This document shows, piece by piece, positions 6,210 to 6,299 of a stretch of 6,299 nucleotides of DNA (positions within the stretch are counted from its first letter, which is position 1; every line of letters starts with the position of its first letter). Location: contig DASVDK010000357.1 in NCBI GenBank assembly GCA_036381125.1, positions 1 to 6,299 on the forward strand. Direction: 5' to 3'. The notes beneath the pieces are model-generated. The model was not told the DNA's origin. It was given only the letters and a program-made list of their open reading frames with translations, and ran no database searches. The stretch comes from DASVDK01 sp036381125 [NCBI: Thermodesulfobacteriota bacterium] (GTDB taxonomy: Bacteria > DASVDK01). Position numbers and translations under genes: made by a program.

Positions 6210-6299
6210 ATGGGTCAGCGGAGCGCGGCAGTGCGGGTACTCGAGCAGGCGGCGGGGGTCGGGCAGCAGCTCGGCGCGGCGGCGTGGTTCGGCGGGCAG
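6210..6299 (+). CDS. N-terminus of an unidentified protein (3' end outside window)
   Basis: ATG at 6210 follows a strong AGGAGG (6199-6204) with a 5-nt spacer. The frame stays open for 30 codons to the window edge. The visible sequence is polar at first (MGQRSAAVRVLEQAAG) and then turns hydrophobic (LGAAAWFGG), as at the beginning of a first membrane helix. This is too little to assign a family. It is co-directional with the SPFH/zinc-ribbon pair, 171 bp beyond the latter's stop. It could therefore be a third member of the unit or an independent gene. Confidence 0.6.
   Translation, partial: MGQRSAAVRVLEQAAGVGQQLGAAAWFGGQ

Overview
The window is very GC-rich (roughly 70% or more by eye, with strong G/C preference at third codon positions). 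It reads as bacterial chromosome from a high-GC Gram-negative-type lineage. The methyl-accepting chemotaxis protein has a tip variant (AAQAGD in place of EAARAGE) that I recall from Desulfobacterota, Myxococcota and Acidobacteriota-like genomes. I cannot place the organism more precisely, and there is no rRNA, tRNA, CRISPR array or recognisable transposase gene here.

Layout, left to right. Positions 1-237 hold the 3' end of a plus-strand gene of unknown function. It converges on, and overlaps by 11 bp, a minus-strand gene (227-823) for a small membrane-anchored protein with a PsbP/DUF1795-like globular domain. A 266-bp divergent intergenic region (824-1089) with a possible sigma70-type promoter separates this from a plus-strand chemoreceptor gene (1090-3177). 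The 107 bp after the receptor carry two perfect head-to-tail copies of a 25-bp, relatively A-rich element. The second copy abuts the Shine-Dalgarno sequence of the next gene. Then come an SPFH-domain protein with a C-terminal zinc ribbon (3285-4241, YdjI-like) and, 45-63 bp later, a 583-residue protein with two zinc ribbons (4287-6038). A possible stem-loop follows. A new reading frame with a strong ribosome-binding site starts at 6210 and runs off the window.

Functionally there are two stories. The chemoreceptor is a stand-alone transmembrane sensor with no che genes beside it, so it must signal to a CheA/CheW array encoded elsewhere. The SPFH and double-zinc-ribbon genes look like a two-gene unit. 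The pairing recalls the Bacillus subtilis pspA-ydjGHI envelope-stress operon, in which an SPFH/zinc-ribbon protein works with other zinc-ribbon proteins and a PspA homologue. No pspA gene is visible here and the second protein lacks clear transmembrane helices, so this may be a divergent form of that module. That link is inference. The most unusual features are the 25-bp tandem repeat at the head of the SPFH gene, the variant receptor tip with a 28-residue repeated arm, and the uncharacterised two-zinc-ribbon partner protein.
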